The notes: generated from the sequence alone by a model not told the origin. A DNA stretch of 64,000 nt from Bacteroidota bacterium (GCA_018266055.1 JAFDYT010000008.1:323219-387218), one strand, 5' to 3'; positions 52,704 to 61,926 are shown, numbered from the stretch's first letter. Numbers and translations are program-made.

Positions 52704-53222
52704 ATGATGAAGATCAAATTTCATGAATTTGGAATTTTGAATAGAATAAGCTCATCGCTTTTTTTCTTCCTTCTATTATTATTTAGTTGTAACGATCAGT
52801 CATTAATTACAATCTGCGCTGATCCGTTAGGTTCCCAGAACATCACACTCAACCGAAGCGACCTTTATTACAACAATTGTTTTTTCTGTTTCAAAGGAAG
52901 AACGACTACAGCTACTGATACCTGCCAGTACAATAATTGTTTTCAATTTTATTACTCTTCCGGCGCATCAACCATTCGCTCGATTTACTTCGGGAAGAGC
53001 TGTTCCTCCGGAACCATTGCCGATGTAGGTGTAGTGTCGTGCCTTGGCCAGGTGAATCAAAAACCGACTACCGGATTTGTGTATTCGCTGACGCCGAAAG
53101 TATATCATGGCTACGTGGTGACTTTCCCTGACAATACATACGGCCGATTTTATATCGATTCATGGAAAGTTGAATCGGGACAAATAGTTACGATGAATAT
53201 TGTGAGGCAATATCCTTTTTAA
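52704..53222 (+). CDS. Cysteine-rich small lipoprotein, unknown
   Basis: The 172-residue protein starts at one of two adjacent ATGs (52704/52707); a TTG at 52701 is less likely. A long hydrophobic N-terminus (LFFFLLLLFSC) ends in a lipobox. The mature part has about seven further Cys, including two YNNCF repeats, the first followed by a close CxxC (NCFFC) and the second preceded by TCQ, suggesting disulphides or metal binding. No family is recognised. It lies 2 bases before the first barrel gene, so it is in the CHAT operon. Confidence 0.65.
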   Translation: MMKIKFHEFGILNRISSSLFFFLLLLFSCNDQSLITICADPLGSQNITLNRSDLYYNNCFFCFKGRTTTATDTCQYNNCFQFYYSSGASTIRSIYFGKSCSSGTIADVGVVSCLGQVNQKPTTGFVYSLTPKVYHGYVVTFPDNTYGRFYIDSWKVESGQIVTMNIVRQYPF

Positions 53223-53224
53223 AT

Positions 53225-53914
53225 ATGAAGGTGATGCATGCAATCGAAAAATTTATACGAGCGCTACTGGCCTTTTCGCTTTTGCTATTTTCGATTTTAA
53301 GTTCAGCGCAGTCGCGGATGTTTGTGACAGCAGGAATATCCACTTCATTAGGCGGTAACTTAAGCACCTTTACTGCCAAGGTTCCAGCCGTGGCTTCACT
53401 TGATGTGGAGTGGGACAGAAAAGTGATGGGCTCGCTCTACGCAGTGTATGGAGTTTCCACGTACGGCGTCGGTTATTCTACCACACACGATTTGTTCGCG
53501 CCGTCTGACAGCGAATATTCGGCGCGTTTTATTTCGGTACCGCTTATGGCGCGGTGGAATGTGAGCAATCGCAATTTTTTGTACATCGACTTTGGTATCA
53601 ATACCTCATATCTGGCGCAGGCGCACCTCCACGAGTCGTTTCAAAAATTTAGCAACGTTGGTTTACAGGATTATGATGGAAACATTGGGCCTTACCTAAA
53701 CCGGTTTTATCAAACACTAAAATTTCAGGAGACTTTTGCCGTCAATCGGTTCATCTTTTCAATCTACATGATTGCACAAGTGAAAGGTCAGAACACGATA
53801 AACAATTTGTCGGACCACTGGGGGCTTAATGTGCAGCAATCTACTTTTCTGAATTCAAACGGATACTCCGATTATTTTTTATTGGGATTTAAACTTGGCT
53901 GCCGGATCCGATGA
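53225..53914 (+). CDS. Outer-membrane beta-barrel protein, upstream partner of CHAT protein
   Basis: The 229-residue protein has a signal peptide ending LSSAQS (about 31) and alternating strands of an eight-stranded barrel. The block VPLMARWN...YIDFGINTSYLAQAHLHES matches VPVVARVN...[18 protein letters not shown] in the gene at 56481, so the two are paralogues. Its stop overlaps the CHAT gene start by an ATGA (53911-53914), implying translational coupling. The role is unknown; it may anchor or transport a CHAT substrate. Confidence 0.75.
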   Translation: MKVMHAIEKFIRALLAFSLLLFSILSSAQSRMFVTAGISTSLGGNLSTFTAKVPAVASLDVEWDRKVMGSLYAVYGVSTYGVGYSTTHDLFAPSDSEYSARFISVPLMARWNVSNRNFLYIDFGINTSYLAQAHLHESFQKFSNVGLQDYDGNIGPYLNRFYQTLKFQETFAVNRFIFSIYMIAQVKGQNTINNLSDHWGLNVQQSTFLNSNGYSDYFLLGFKLGCRIR

Positions 53915-56484
53915 AAAAGATCATAGCCTATACGTTGTCTTTAATTGTCACGAGCGCTGCATTCTCGCAGGTCACAAAAGGCAGAACGATCAAAAATTCG
54001 AATTGGCGGGCAGCAGCGATGAAATTTAGCCGGCAGAAAAATTCAGGGGCAATAGTTTCCGATCTTAATAACCTGATTGAGCAAGCCAGAGCCAAAGGCA
54101 AAACCGGTGTGGCGATTTACTATGAGCTGCTCCTCGGCGAGCAGTACGAAAAACTTAATGACTTTGCGTCGGCAGAAAGCATTTTTATCAAAGCCTACGA
54201 AGAAGCAAAAAGCAATTTGCCCAAACGAAACCATAAGTATTATTTGTTCAAACAGCAGTATCAAAAGACTTTTTTCGATCCCGTTGACCGACTTGGATAT
54301 TTTTATTTGACGATTGGAAACTTCAAGCGCTCGGTTGAACTTTTTGATGAATCGAAGAAGTTGCGCGATGGTTTTTTTCCGAAGCTTAGCGTGCATCGTA
54401 TTCATCCCATTGTGGGCATGGGCTCGTATTATTTCAGGAAGGGCCAGATCGATCAGACGTACAAGTATTTTAATCAGGCGCAAGCCATGATGGCCAGGGC
54501 TACAACTACAGGGTATGACTTTGACAACCTGAGCCGTTTGTTTCTCAATGACCTGATTGAGCTTTGCTTCATATTGGGCAAGCACGACGAAGCGCTGGTG
54601 TACATCAACCGGCTGGCTATTGCTTCTTCAGGCGTTGGAAAGTTTAGTTCTACTATCGCGGCTCGATCAGAGATAGCCCGTGTGTTTGAGTTGAAAGCGC
54701 GCTATTATCTGATCACTCATAATTTTGAAAAGGCCCAGGACTACATCGACAAAGCCAATCACTACAATCCGGAAAGCCTCACTTCTTCGGAAGTGAAACT
54801 GAAGTTGTTGAAAACGCAGGCGCTTCTTTTTTGGTATCAGGACAAACCGGATAAGGCGGCAATTTCATTTCGTCAAATGATAAAAGAATACCGTCAGGCT
54901 ATTCAAAAGAATTTCAGTTCGATGAGCGACTACGAGCGTGAGCAATTTTATTACACCTTGAAAAGCGACCTTGATCTGTTCAATTCTTTTGTAGTAGAAA
55001 ACACATCGCTGGCCACATCAGGATTATATGGTGAGATGTACACCAACCTGCTCAATACCAAAGCCCTTTTGTTGAATGAAACCAATCGGCTGAAAAATCA
55101 GATTCTGCAAAGTGGTAATACCGACTTGATCAATAAGCTCGCGCAATGGGAGGGAGCAAAAAATGAGTTAGCCTCGTTGTATTTTGAGAAAAATTCTCCG
55201 ACGCAAATTGATTCGCTTGAGAAGTCGATCGAGAGTTTGGAACGTGCCATCAATCAATCGTCAAGCCTTTTCCGAAAAAATAGTGATAGTATTTCTTGGC
55301 GTTCGGTGCAAGCCAAACTGAAAGACGGCGAAGTAGCAGTAGAGATAGTACGTGTGAATGTGTTTGACCGCAGCACTCCGGCTCGCGCGGCAGTACGCAA
55401 TGGACTTACCGATTCGGTGCAATACGTGGCGTTGACGATTTCGCGTCAGTCTGCGCAACCCGATTGTTTTCAGTGGAGGGGCAATCTAATCGAAACGCGC
55501 TATCTTCCCTATTACCGGAATTCCATCCTCACCCGATCAGAGGATAAACTCTCATACGACAACCTCTGGCGGCCGTTAAAGTCGCATCTTAAAGACGCAA
55601 AAAAAATCTATTTGTCGGCTGATGGCGTGTATAATCAGATTAACTTAAATACGCTGCGGAATCCGATAAGTAATGAATATCTGATTGACGAAGTCGAATT
55701 GGTATCCGTGACCAATACAGCCGATCTTTTGAAAGATGAACCCGGAAATAAAAATAATGACGCCGTTCTGATCGGTCGACCGACCTATCAGTTTTCGGGT
55801 AATTCGATTCCCAAACTATTATCTGCGCAAGAAAATTCACAAAAGGGTCTGCGCAGCCTGTCGAGTGAAGAACTCATCACACTGAAGGAGCAGGATTTTG
55901 CTGACTTGCCCGGCACTGCCGAAGAAGTGACTCGTATTGCCACTGAATTGAAAAATCAAGACAAGAATGTGAAGATGCTGGTGGGTGAAGATGCTCTCGA
56001 AGAAAATGTAAAGGCGTTGAAAAAACCTGAACTTCTTCACATTGCCACACACGGTTTTTTTGTAGACGATACGGCCAGCTCAGTAAGTCCGATGATTCGC
56101 TCGGGCATAATTCTGGCAGGAGTAAGGAACACGGAGAACAAAGCAAAAGAAGATGGTGTACTCACCGCCTATGAAGCCACAAGCCTGGATTTGGAAGGTA
56201 CTGACTTAGTGGTTTTGTCAGCCTGCGAAACAGGGCTAGGTGAAGTACGCAATGGGGAAGGAGTGTACGGACTCCAACGATCAATTATTGTCGCTGGCGC
56301 AAAAAACCTGCTGATGTCACTTTGGAAAGTGGACGATGAAGCTACCGCACAATTGATGTCCTCGTTCTATCAATTTCGGCGGGATAGATCTAACTCTGCT
56401 GCTTTCAGGGACGCGCAGATTCAACTTCGAAAGAATTATCCAGAGCCGTTTTATTGGGGTGCCTTTGTATTACTTGGAAAATGA
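53911..56484 (+). CDS. Exported TPR-CHAT (caspase-like) peptidase
   Basis: The 857-residue protein has a signal peptide (ending AAFSQV, about 20), a long TPR-like helical region (about 45-400, for example YYELLLGEQYEKLNDFASAESIFIKAYEEA), a linker coiled coil (about 400-460), and a C-terminal CHAT domain (about 560-855). The catalytic dyad is His714 (HIATHG) and Cys772 (SACETG), followed by GVYGLQRSIIVAGAKNLLMSLWKV and the final FYWGAFVLLG. CHAT proteins are clan-CD cysteine peptidases such as separase-like and CRISPR-linked TPR-CHAT enzymes. This one is exported, unlike those. Both flanks overlap paralogous barrel genes by ATGA. Confidence 0.87.
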   Translation: MKKIIAYTLSLIVTSAAFSQVTKGRTIKNSNWRAAAMKFSRQKNSGAIVSDLNNLIEQARAKGKTGVAIYYELLLGEQYEKLNDFASAESIFIKAYEEAKSNLPKRNHKYYLFKQQYQKTFFDPVDRLGYFYLTIGNFKRSVELFDESKKLRDGFFPKLSVHRIHPIVGMGSYYFRKGQIDQTYKYFNQAQAMMARATTTGYDFDNLSRLFLNDLIELCFILGKHDEALVYINRLAIASSGVGKFSSTIAARSEIARVFELKARYYLITHNFEKAQDYIDKANHYNPESLTSSEVKLKLLKTQALLFWYQDKPDKAAISFRQMIKEYRQAIQKNFSSMSDYEREQFYYTLKSDLDLFNSFVVENTSLATSGLYGEMYTNLLNTKALLLNETNRLKNQILQSGNTDLINKLAQWEGAKNELASLYFEKNSPTQIDSLEKSIESLERAINQSSSLFRKNSDSISWRSVQAKLKDGEVAVEIVRVNVFDRSTPARAAVRNGLTDSVQYVALTISRQSAQPDCFQWRGNLIETRYLPYYRNSILTRSEDKLSYDNLWRPLKSHLKDAKKIYLSADGVYNQINLNTLRNPISNEYLIDEVELVSVTNTADLLKDEPGNKNNDAVLIGRPTYQFSGNSIPKLLSAQENSQKGLRSLSSEELITLKEQDFADLPGTAEEVTRIATELKNQDKNVKMLVGEDALEENVKALKKPELLHIATHGFFVDDTASSVSPMIRSGIILAGVRNTENKAKEDGVLTAYEATSLDLEGTDLVVLSACETGLGEVRNGEGVYGLQRSIIVAGAKNLLMSLWKVDDEATAQLMSSFYQFRRDRSNSAAFRDAQIQLRKNYPEPFYWGAFVLLGK

Positions 56485-57245
56485 TGAAAAAGATTTTCTT
56501 CATAGCGGTGGTATTTGCTTTGCCCTTGCGGGCGCAAGTAAAAATTGTGCCCTTTATCGGATTGAACTCTACCAAGATGACCGAGGCATACAGTGGCTAC
56601 GCGAAGGGAGGCAACTTCGGAATCTTTGGAGTAGAGCTGGAAAAACAATTTAATCTCAAAAAATATTCGCCCGTTAGTTTCTCATTGGTGAGTGGCGTGA
56701 GTTATTTATCGAATGGATTTGAGCAGAACTACAGCTCAACGATTTCGATTGGGTCAGGATCGTACACCTACAAATCCACTAACCTGCAGATGAAATATTG
56801 GCAGGTTCCGGTAGTAGCTCGCGTAAACTGGAGTCCTTTTGCACTGGTAGAAAACTGGCAGTTGTTTTTTGGGGCGGGCGTGAGTATCAACTATCTCACT
56901 TATGCGCACCTTGCCGAAAATGCGAGCGACGTACCGCTGGCTTCATTTACCAATAACCCCGGATTGTATCCGCCGCCATTACTGGCCACTTACTCTGACA
57001 GCAGAGATGTCACCTCCCTCGGAGTGAAAACACCGCTGTTCTCGCGATTTGAAATAGGAATGAAATTCAAACACCTTCAGGTGACTTATAGAATTAGCAC
57101 GTCACTACAAGACATGTACTTCAAAGGCATTGAAAACACGTGGAAAGTTCCCGCCCTTGATTCGTATTACATCAATGCCCACAACTCCCGTGGCTATACC
57201 AAAGAAAAGTACTTCGAGATAGTTTTCGGATGGCGCTTTCCTTAA
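56481..57245 (+). CDS. Outer-membrane beta-barrel protein, downstream partner of CHAT protein
   Basis: The start is the ATG at 56481 (or the next codon, 56484); an upstream in-frame start at 56454 lies in the CHAT gene and is rejected. The 254-residue protein has a signal peptide ending PLRAQV (about 18) and barrel-like strands, ending [10 protein letters not shown] with a terminal aromatic. It is a paralogue of 53225-53914. It overlaps the CHAT stop by 4 bases (ATGA). It ends the cluster and converges with the gamma-glutamyltransferase gene, overlapping by 4 bases. Confidence 0.75.
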   Translation: MMKKIFFIAVVFALPLRAQVKIVPFIGLNSTKMTEAYSGYAKGGNFGIFGVELEKQFNLKKYSPVSFSLVSGVSYLSNGFEQNYSSTISIGSGSYTYKSTNLQMKYWQVPVVARVNWSPFALVENWQLFFGAGVSINYLTYAHLAENASDVPLASFTNNPGLYPPPLLATYSDSRDVTSLGVKTPLFSRFEIGMKFKHLQVTYRISTSLQDMYFKGIENTWKVPALDSYYINAHNSRGYTKEKYFEIVFGWRFP

Positions 57246-58930
57246 TAACCAATCGCGGTGTCATCACCACGAGTGTGGTCGGCGCCGCCTTCCAGTTTGC
57301 CATCAGGCAATACCAGTATCGCATCCACTCGCCCGATGTTCTTGCGTAGAGTTATTTTATGCCCCATTTTCGTAAGCGTTAGGCTGTCGGCTTTACTGAT
57401 CGCTCGCTCTTCAGGGATAATTAGATCTGGCAGCCATTGGCTGTGTACGCGCCGGCTATCCACGGCTTGCTGCATACCCATACCATGCTCCGTTACGTTG
57501 AGGATGACTTGAAATACAGACGTAATGATGGTGGAGCCGCCGGGTGAGCCGACTACCATGAACAAGGAACCGTTCTTTTCTACAATGGTTGGCGTCATCG
57601 CGCTAAGCATTCGTTTGCCAGGTTCAATTTTGTTGGCTTTGGCGCCAAGCACACCAAACATGTTGGGTACACCCGGCTTGGCGCTGAAGTCGTCCATCTC
57701 ATTGTTGAGGAAGAAACCAGAGCCTGCTACAACCACGTGATTGCCAAACCAGCCATTAAGCGTGGTGGTTACGGCCACGGCATTTCCTTTTGAATCAACT
57801 ATCGAAAAGTGAGTAGTCTCCTCCGATTCATAACCCGGTATGGCTCCTTCTTTTACGGTGCTGCTTGAGGTAGCCTGATCTGGATTGAAAGTGCTCATAC
57901 GATTGTCATTGTACTGGTCGTCGAGCAGTTCTTTGGCGGGTACCTTGTAAAAGTCAGGGTCGCCGAGGTATTTGGTACGGTCGGCATATACACGCCGCTC
58001 TGCTTCTACCATCAGGTGAATTGTTTTCGGTGTATTGAAGCCCCATGTTTTCATCGGGTAGGGTTCTACACATTTAAGCAATTGAATAAGGCAAATGCCT
58101 CCGCTTGATGAAGGCGGCATTGAAATGACTTTGTATTCTTTGTACATGCCGGTCACGGGTTCACGCCATGCCGATTTGTAATTCTTGAGGTCTTCCATCG
58201 AAATCAATCCTTTGCCACGGTTCATCTCGGCCACAAGGTCTTCGGCAGTCTTGCCTTCGTAAAATCCAGCTCTTCCCTGGTCACGTATGCGCTCCAATGT
58301 GTGGGCCAGATCGATGAACCTCACCGTGTCGCCTGCTTTCCACGCTTCGCGTAAAAGGAATTCCGGTTTTACTGTATTGTACTTCAAAAGATCCTCTTTC
58401 ATTTCGTTAAACCATTTGGCTTCACGCTCAGTTAGGGTAAATCCTTTCAGTGCATAATCGATTGCTGGTTGCACCAGATCTTTCCATGGCAGTGTACCAT
58501 ATTTTTTGTGCGCTTCCACCATGCCGTCTACCGAACCGGGGACGCCAGCGGCCAAATGCCCGTCGGTGCTTAGTTTAGGAATGACGTTGCCTTCTTTATC
58601 GAGATACATGTCAGTCGTTGCTTTGGCTGGCGCCTTTTCGCGATAGTCAAGCGCAGCAATGGATCCGTCTTTCATTCGCGTTATCATGAACCCTCCGCCA
58701 CCGATATTTCCTGCTGCGGGAAAAACAACAGAGAGTGCAAACTGAACAGCAATGGCGGCGTCAACCGCGTTACCACCCTTTTTCAAAATGTCAACACCTA
58801 CTTGTGAGGCGAGGGGATGGGCGGTGACTACCATGGCCGAATCAACTACAAGTCCGGTATTTTTTTTACTCTCTTTGGGTTGACAGGCAACGACCAGAAC
58901 AACCAACGAAAGAATGAAAAGGCGCTTCAT
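57242..58930 (-). CDS. ggt: Gamma-glutamyltransferase, lipoprotein form
   Basis: Cleaves gamma-glutamyl compounds such as glutathione in the periplasm. The 562-residue proenzyme has a signal peptide with lipobox (LVVACQ, Cys16), the family start [28 protein letters not shown], substrate Arg region [10 protein letters not shown], and the autoprocessing site ETTHFSIVD with the catalytic Thr that becomes the N-terminus of the small subunit. The small subunit has [18 protein letters not shown] and [10 protein letters not shown]. Bacteroidota make little glutathione, so the substrate may be gamma-glutamyl peptides. It has its own -7 element. Confidence 0.93.
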   Translation of the reverse strand: MKRLFILSLVVLVVACQPKESKKNTGLVVDSAMVVTAHPLASQVGVDILKKGGNAVDAAIAVQFALSVVFPAAGNIGGGGFMITRMKDGSIAALDYREKAPAKATTDMYLDKEGNVIPKLSTDGHLAAGVPGSVDGMVEAHKKYGTLPWKDLVQPAIDYALKGFTLTEREAKWFNEMKEDLLKYNTVKPEFLLREAWKAGDTVRFIDLAHTLERIRDQGRAGFYEGKTAEDLVAEMNRGKGLISMEDLKNYKSAWREPVTGMYKEYKVISMPPSSSGGICLIQLLKCVEPYPMKTWGFNTPKTIHLMVEAERRVYADRTKYLGDPDFYKVPAKELLDDQYNDNRMSTFNPDQATSSSTVKEGAIPGYESEETTHFSIVDSKGNAVAVTTTLNGWFGNHVVVAGSGFFLNNEMDDFSAKPGVPNMFGVLGAKANKIEPGKRMLSAMTPTIVEKNGSLFMVVGSPGGSTIITSVFQVILNVTEHGMGMQQAVDSRRVHSQWLPDLIIPEERAISKADSLTLTKMGHKITLRKNIGRVDAILVLPDGKLEGGADHTRGDDTAIGY

Positions 58931-58979
58931 GGAAATTTATTTAATGTTTTATAGTCTAAAAGTATTATTTCCCCTTTAA

Positions 58980-58987
58980 CAAAGGTA
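58980..58987 (-). promoter_or_regulatory. Candidate -7 element for the gamma-glutamyltransferase gene
   Basis: On the minus strand TACCTTTG matches TAnnTTTG, 49 bases before the ATG. The nearest TTG -33 candidate is 16 bases upstream, shorter than usual, so support is partial. Confidence 0.35.
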
Positions 58988-59036
58988 ATTTTAGAAGAAA
59001 ATTCAACTCACTTTTTTGAAGAACTTGATTTGACCG

Positions 59037-59666
59037 ATGGGATTAAGAAAAGAAAAAGCGGCTCGTCTGAAATTGGCCGTACTTGATGGTACCTTAAAAT
59101 TGATCGGTAAGAAATCATTTGACGACCTCCACGTCGATGAGATCTGCGCTAAAGTCAAAATCTCGAAAGTAACTCTGTTCAAATACTTTCCCCAAAAGGA
59201 AGATATTCTCTTGTACTACTTCCGCTTATGGTGCCTGAGGCGCGCGGTAGAACTCAACGATAAACCAAAGGAAGGATTAGCCGGTGTGTTGTATTTGTTT
59301 GACAAGTTGAGCGAGGACATTGAAACGCATCCCGGCATTATCCTTAGCTTGTTTGCTTACCTCACCGACATGAAGCGAACGCTGAGACCATTTCCCGTGA
59401 AGACGGAAGAAAAGAAATTGATTTTTCCGGACGTAGCTAATGTTCAGTCGATCGAGATTCAATCGGTAGATCAGATGTTTGAAAAATTTTCACTGGAAGC
59501 GATTTTCAAAAAAGAGATTACCAAAACTTCTTCTACCCGCGACATTACACAGCTGCTGATCTCGCTGTTCTACGGCTCGGTGGTAACGGCGCATGTGAAT
59601 CAATTGTCGCCGCTAAAAATGTTCTTCCGTAAAAATGTGGAGTTGGCGTTGAAAGGATTACAGTAG
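59037..59666 (+). CDS. TetR/AcrR-family transcriptional regulator
   Basis: The 209-residue protein has the TetR helix-turn-helix (about 8-55: ARLKLAVLDGTLKLIGKKSFDDLHVDEICAKVKISKVTLFKYFPQKEDIL) and a C-terminal ligand domain with no clear similarity to the other TetR protein in this window. It is divergent from the gamma-glutamyltransferase gene, 106 bases apart, so it may control that gene or itself. No strong palindrome is seen between them. Confidence 0.9.
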   Translation: MGLRKEKAARLKLAVLDGTLKLIGKKSFDDLHVDEICAKVKISKVTLFKYFPQKEDILLYYFRLWCLRRAVELNDKPKEGLAGVLYLFDKLSEDIETHPGIILSLFAYLTDMKRTLRPFPVKTEEKKLIFPDVANVQSIEIQSVDQMFEKFSLEAIFKKEITKTSSTRDITQLLISLFYGSVVTAHVNQLSPLKMFFRKNVELALKGLQ

Positions 59667-59668
59667 CC

Positions 59669-59863
59669 TTACTTCATCGTCACCGTTTTTGTACGCCGGC
59701 GTTCCCAGATGTGAATGTGGCGTGTGCCTACGGGAATATCGATCAGGTATTTATGGCCTTTTGGCCAGACGGTGTGCGTTTTAGGCCGGAGCACTTTGGT
59801 GCCTTTTGATGAGCCACAAGAACTTGCTATGGCGAGAAAAAACAAAAAGCCAATAAAACGCAT
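59669..59863 (-). CDS. Small lipoprotein, unknown
   Basis: The 64-residue product starts at the ATG at 59863; an upstream start at 59908 buries the signal peptide. It has a signal sequence with lipobox (AIASSC, Cys16) and a mature part rich in basic residues and His (KTHTVWPKGHKYLIDIP, GTRHIHIWERRRTKTVTMK). No family is recognised. It converges with the TetR gene, 2 bases between stops. A promoter candidate (TTTG 59909-59906, TATTTTCG 59887-59880, one mismatch) lies upstream. Confidence 0.65.
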   Translation of the reverse strand: MRFIGFLFFLAIASSCGSSKGTKVLRPKTHTVWPKGHKYLIDIPVGTRHIHIWERRRTKTVTMK

Positions 59864-59879
59864 AGAGTTTACCAACGCC

Positions 59880-59909
59880 CGAAAATAGCTTTTTATTTCT
59901 ATACGCAAA
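59880..59909 (-). promoter_or_regulatory. Candidate promoter of the small lipoprotein gene
   Basis: On the minus strand TTTG (59909-59906), an 18-base spacer, and TATTTTCG (59887-59880), one mismatch from TAnnTTTG, end 16 bases before the ATG. Confidence 0.4.
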
Positions 59910-59955
59910 CTTTATATTGATGGATAATTGCCGGTAGATCCTTATCAAAACACTG

Positions 59956-60270
59956 ATGAAAAACTTTGAAACCTTGTCGGAAGCCATTCAAGACCTGAAA
60001 GCCAGAGGCTATGAAAATGATTTCAATCTTCACCCGGAGTGGATTGAATGCAGTCCGCTGAATCTGATTTTGCCTCCGGCAAAATTTCATGTGGATGAGG
60101 TTTACCGGTTTGAAGGTGCCAATGATCCCGACGACAGTGCTATTTTATTTGCCATCCGTTCTGATGACGGAGTCAAAGGAATCGTTGTGGATGCCTACGG
60201 AGCGTATGCAGATTCTCTTACCGAAGAAATGATCAAACGACTTTCGATCGACAAAGACACACTTCATTAA
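59956..60270 (+). CDS. Small conserved protein of unknown function
   Basis: The 104-residue cytoplasmic protein reads FETLSEAIQDLKARGYENDFNLHPEW at the start, then a beta-rich part (FHVDEVYRFEGANDPDDSAILFAIRSDDGVKGIVVDAYGAYADSL). This matches a small Bacteroidota family as I recall it, sometimes misnamed phosphoribosylpyrophosphate synthetase; the length rules out a real one. No enzyme motif is visible. It is 31 bases before the enoyl-CoA isomerase gene and may share its transcript. Confidence 0.7.
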   Translation: MKNFETLSEAIQDLKARGYENDFNLHPEWIECSPLNLILPPAKFHVDEVYRFEGANDPDDSAILFAIRSDDGVKGIVVDAYGAYADSLTEEMIKRLSIDKDTLH

Positions 60271-60301
60271 TGCTATTTGACTTTAATCTAATACCTGAAC
60301 A

Positions 60302-61084
60302 ATGGATTTTAAATTTTTGAAATACGAAACCAAAAATGGTGTTGCCACCATTACGCTCAATCGCCCCGAAGTGTACAACGCTCTAAATGATGAAATCACT
60401 TTTGAGCTGCAGGATGCCATCAAAGCCGTGGCCAAAGATCAGAAGGTGAGGGTAGTGGTATTGACAGGCGAAGGCAAAGCATTTTGCTCCGGTCAGGATT
60501 TAAAGGCTGGCGCGGCACAAGGCAAGCGATCATTCATTGACTCACTTCAAAAGCGATATAACCCATTGATTCTTGGCATACGAAATTTACCTAAGCCTAT
60601 CATCGGTCGGTTGAATGGTGTGGCTGCGGGTGCTGGCTGCTCGCTGGCACTTGCCTGCGATATTATTGTTGCCTCAGAAGAAGCTTCATTGATTGAAGTA
60701 TTTATCAATATCGGGTTGGTACCCGATTCGGGCTCTTCGTATTTTTTACCAAGGCTGGTGGGCATGGCCAAAGCATTCGAGCTTTGCAGTATGGGAAATA
60801 AAGTGACTGCGAAAGACGCATTGGCGCTTGGGCTGGTCAACAAGGTGGTGCCTGCGGCTGAACTTGACGCCGCTGTGAAACTTTATACAGACCATTTTGC
60901 AGCCGCGCCTACTAAAGCTATTGGACTGATCAAAAAGATGTTGAATAAATCAACTACCTCTGACCTTGAAGGAATGCTCGAATACGAAGCCTACCTTCAG
61001 GAAATTGCAGGCGCCACAGCCGATCACCGCGAAGGTGTGAATGCCTTCCTCGAAAAACGCAAACCGAATTTTACAGGAAATTAG
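60302..61084 (+). CDS. paaG: Enoyl-CoA hydratase/isomerase, PaaG-like
   Basis: The 260-residue crotonase-fold protein has the oxyanion-hole motifs AFCSGQDLKAG and NGVAAGAGCSLALACD, and PDSGSSYFLPRLVG where PaaG isomerases carry a catalytic Asp in place of the hydratase Glu pair. It ends FLEKRKPNFTG. PaaG turns ring-1,2-epoxyphenylacetyl-CoA into the oxepin form in phenylacetate breakdown. The symbol is a best guess, as general enoyl-CoA isomerases look alike. The paaD gene lies 46 kb away in this window. Confidence 0.72.
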   Translation: MDFKFLKYETKNGVATITLNRPEVYNALNDEITFELQDAIKAVAKDQKVRVVVLTGEGKAFCSGQDLKAGAAQGKRSFIDSLQKRYNPLILGIRNLPKPIIGRLNGVAAGAGCSLALACDIIVASEEASLIEVFINIGLVPDSGSSYFLPRLVGMAKAFELCSMGNKVTAKDALALGLVNKVVPAAELDAAVKLYTDHFAAAPTKAIGLIKKMLNKSTTSDLEGMLEYEAYLQEIAGATADHREGVNAFLEKRKPNFTGN

Positions 61085-61090
61085 TTTCGA

Positions 61091-61819
61091 CTAAAGTCCA
61101 TTGATAGAAATACCAATCGTCATGGTATTCATGGAAGTATTGTCTGGCCCTTTGTTGGTATTGAAATAAGGCGAGAAGTTGTACATCCAGAACCAGTTGA
61201 AATTGCCAATACCGATGCGGGTGTAAGCGCCGTAGCGGATAGGGTTGAGGCCGTGCTGTTGTTTGTCTTTGTAAATACCGCTCACGCCATTGTCAGCATA
61301 TTTCACTTTGGTGTGCGTCTCCATCAGGAAGCCGATGCGAGCGCCGATCGAGAAATTAAACCCGCGCGATACGTCTCTCGGGTTGGTATCGAATCTGAAT
61401 TCCACCGGCATGAGGTCAAAATAATTTGACACGATCATACTCTTTTTAATACTTGCATTAGGCAGAATCGAACCTGCTGCCGGCACCAGGTCAAAGAACC
61501 CACTGCCATCAGGGGTATGAGCCAGGGTATAGTTGTTGGTGAGTTTGAAGCGTTCGAATGAAAAACCCGCGCCCGGATTGTAGGTAAACTTGGTATTTCC
61601 GATACGAACCGGATAATGATAATAAAGATTTAAGGTGCGTGATCCCCAGAAACCTTGTGTGAAATTGGCTGGCTTACCTAGTCCATTGTTGAAACCGAAA
61701 TCCACAAGAAAAAATCCTGGGATGTCGGGCCGATAGGCTTTTCGGGTTTTTTCCTGCGCCGATAGGCTACCCGAAAACATAATTGTGAGCGCAATAAAGA
61801 TGCTGATTATTCTAGCCAT
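61091..61819 (-). CDS. Outer-membrane beta-barrel (PorT-like) protein
   Basis: The 242-residue protein has a signal peptide ending GSLSAQE (about 21) and barrel strands with many aromatics (LYYHYPVRIGN, YGAYTRIGIGNFNWFWMYNF), ending TMTIGISINGL. The pattern is that of PorT/outer-membrane-beta-barrel-domain proteins. I do not see enough to call it the secretion protein PorT itself. It has a strong promoter directly upstream and converges with the enoyl-CoA isomerase gene, 6 bases between stops. Confidence 0.7.
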   Translation of the reverse strand: MARIISIFIALTIMFSGSLSAQEKTRKAYRPDIPGFFLVDFGFNNGLGKPANFTQGFWGSRTLNLYYHYPVRIGNTKFTYNPGAGFSFERFKLTNNYTLAHTPDGSGFFDLVPAAGSILPNASIKKSMIVSNYFDLMPVEFRFDTNPRDVSRGFNFSIGARIGFLMETHTKVKYADNGVSGIYKDKQQHGLNPIRYGAYTRIGIGNFNWFWMYNFSPYFNTNKGPDNTSMNTMTIGISINGL

Positions 61820-61837
61820 GGCATTTTTTTATCGCGG

Positions 61838-61868
61838 CAAAAATACATTTTTAACATCAGTGACCAAA
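61838..61868 (-). promoter_or_regulatory. Strong Bacteroidota promoter of the barrel gene at 61091
   Basis: On the minus strand TTTG (61868-61865), a 19-base spacer, and TATTTTTG (61845-61838) fit both consensus boxes exactly. The start of transcription would be near 61831, about 12 bases before the ATG. Confidence 0.75.
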
Positions 61869-61876
61869 AAACTTGG

Positions 61877-61907
61877 TTTGGCGTTCGGATTTATTCTTAT
61901 AAATTTG
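61877..61907 (+). promoter_or_regulatory. Strong Bacteroidota promoter of tRNA-Arg
   Basis: TTTG (61877-61880), a 19-base spacer, and TAAATTTG (61900-61907) fit both consensus boxes exactly. Transcription would begin near 61914, about 13 bases before the tRNA. The -33 boxes of this and the divergent barrel promoter are only 8 bases apart. Confidence 0.75.
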
Positions 61908-61926
61908 CGACTCCTTTACGGGAACA

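Noticed and set aside
53911-56484. CHAT protein as part of a CRISPR-linked (type III-E-like) or gasdermin defence locus
   Set aside because: There is no CRISPR array, cas gene or gasdermin-like small gene nearby, and the protein has a signal peptide.
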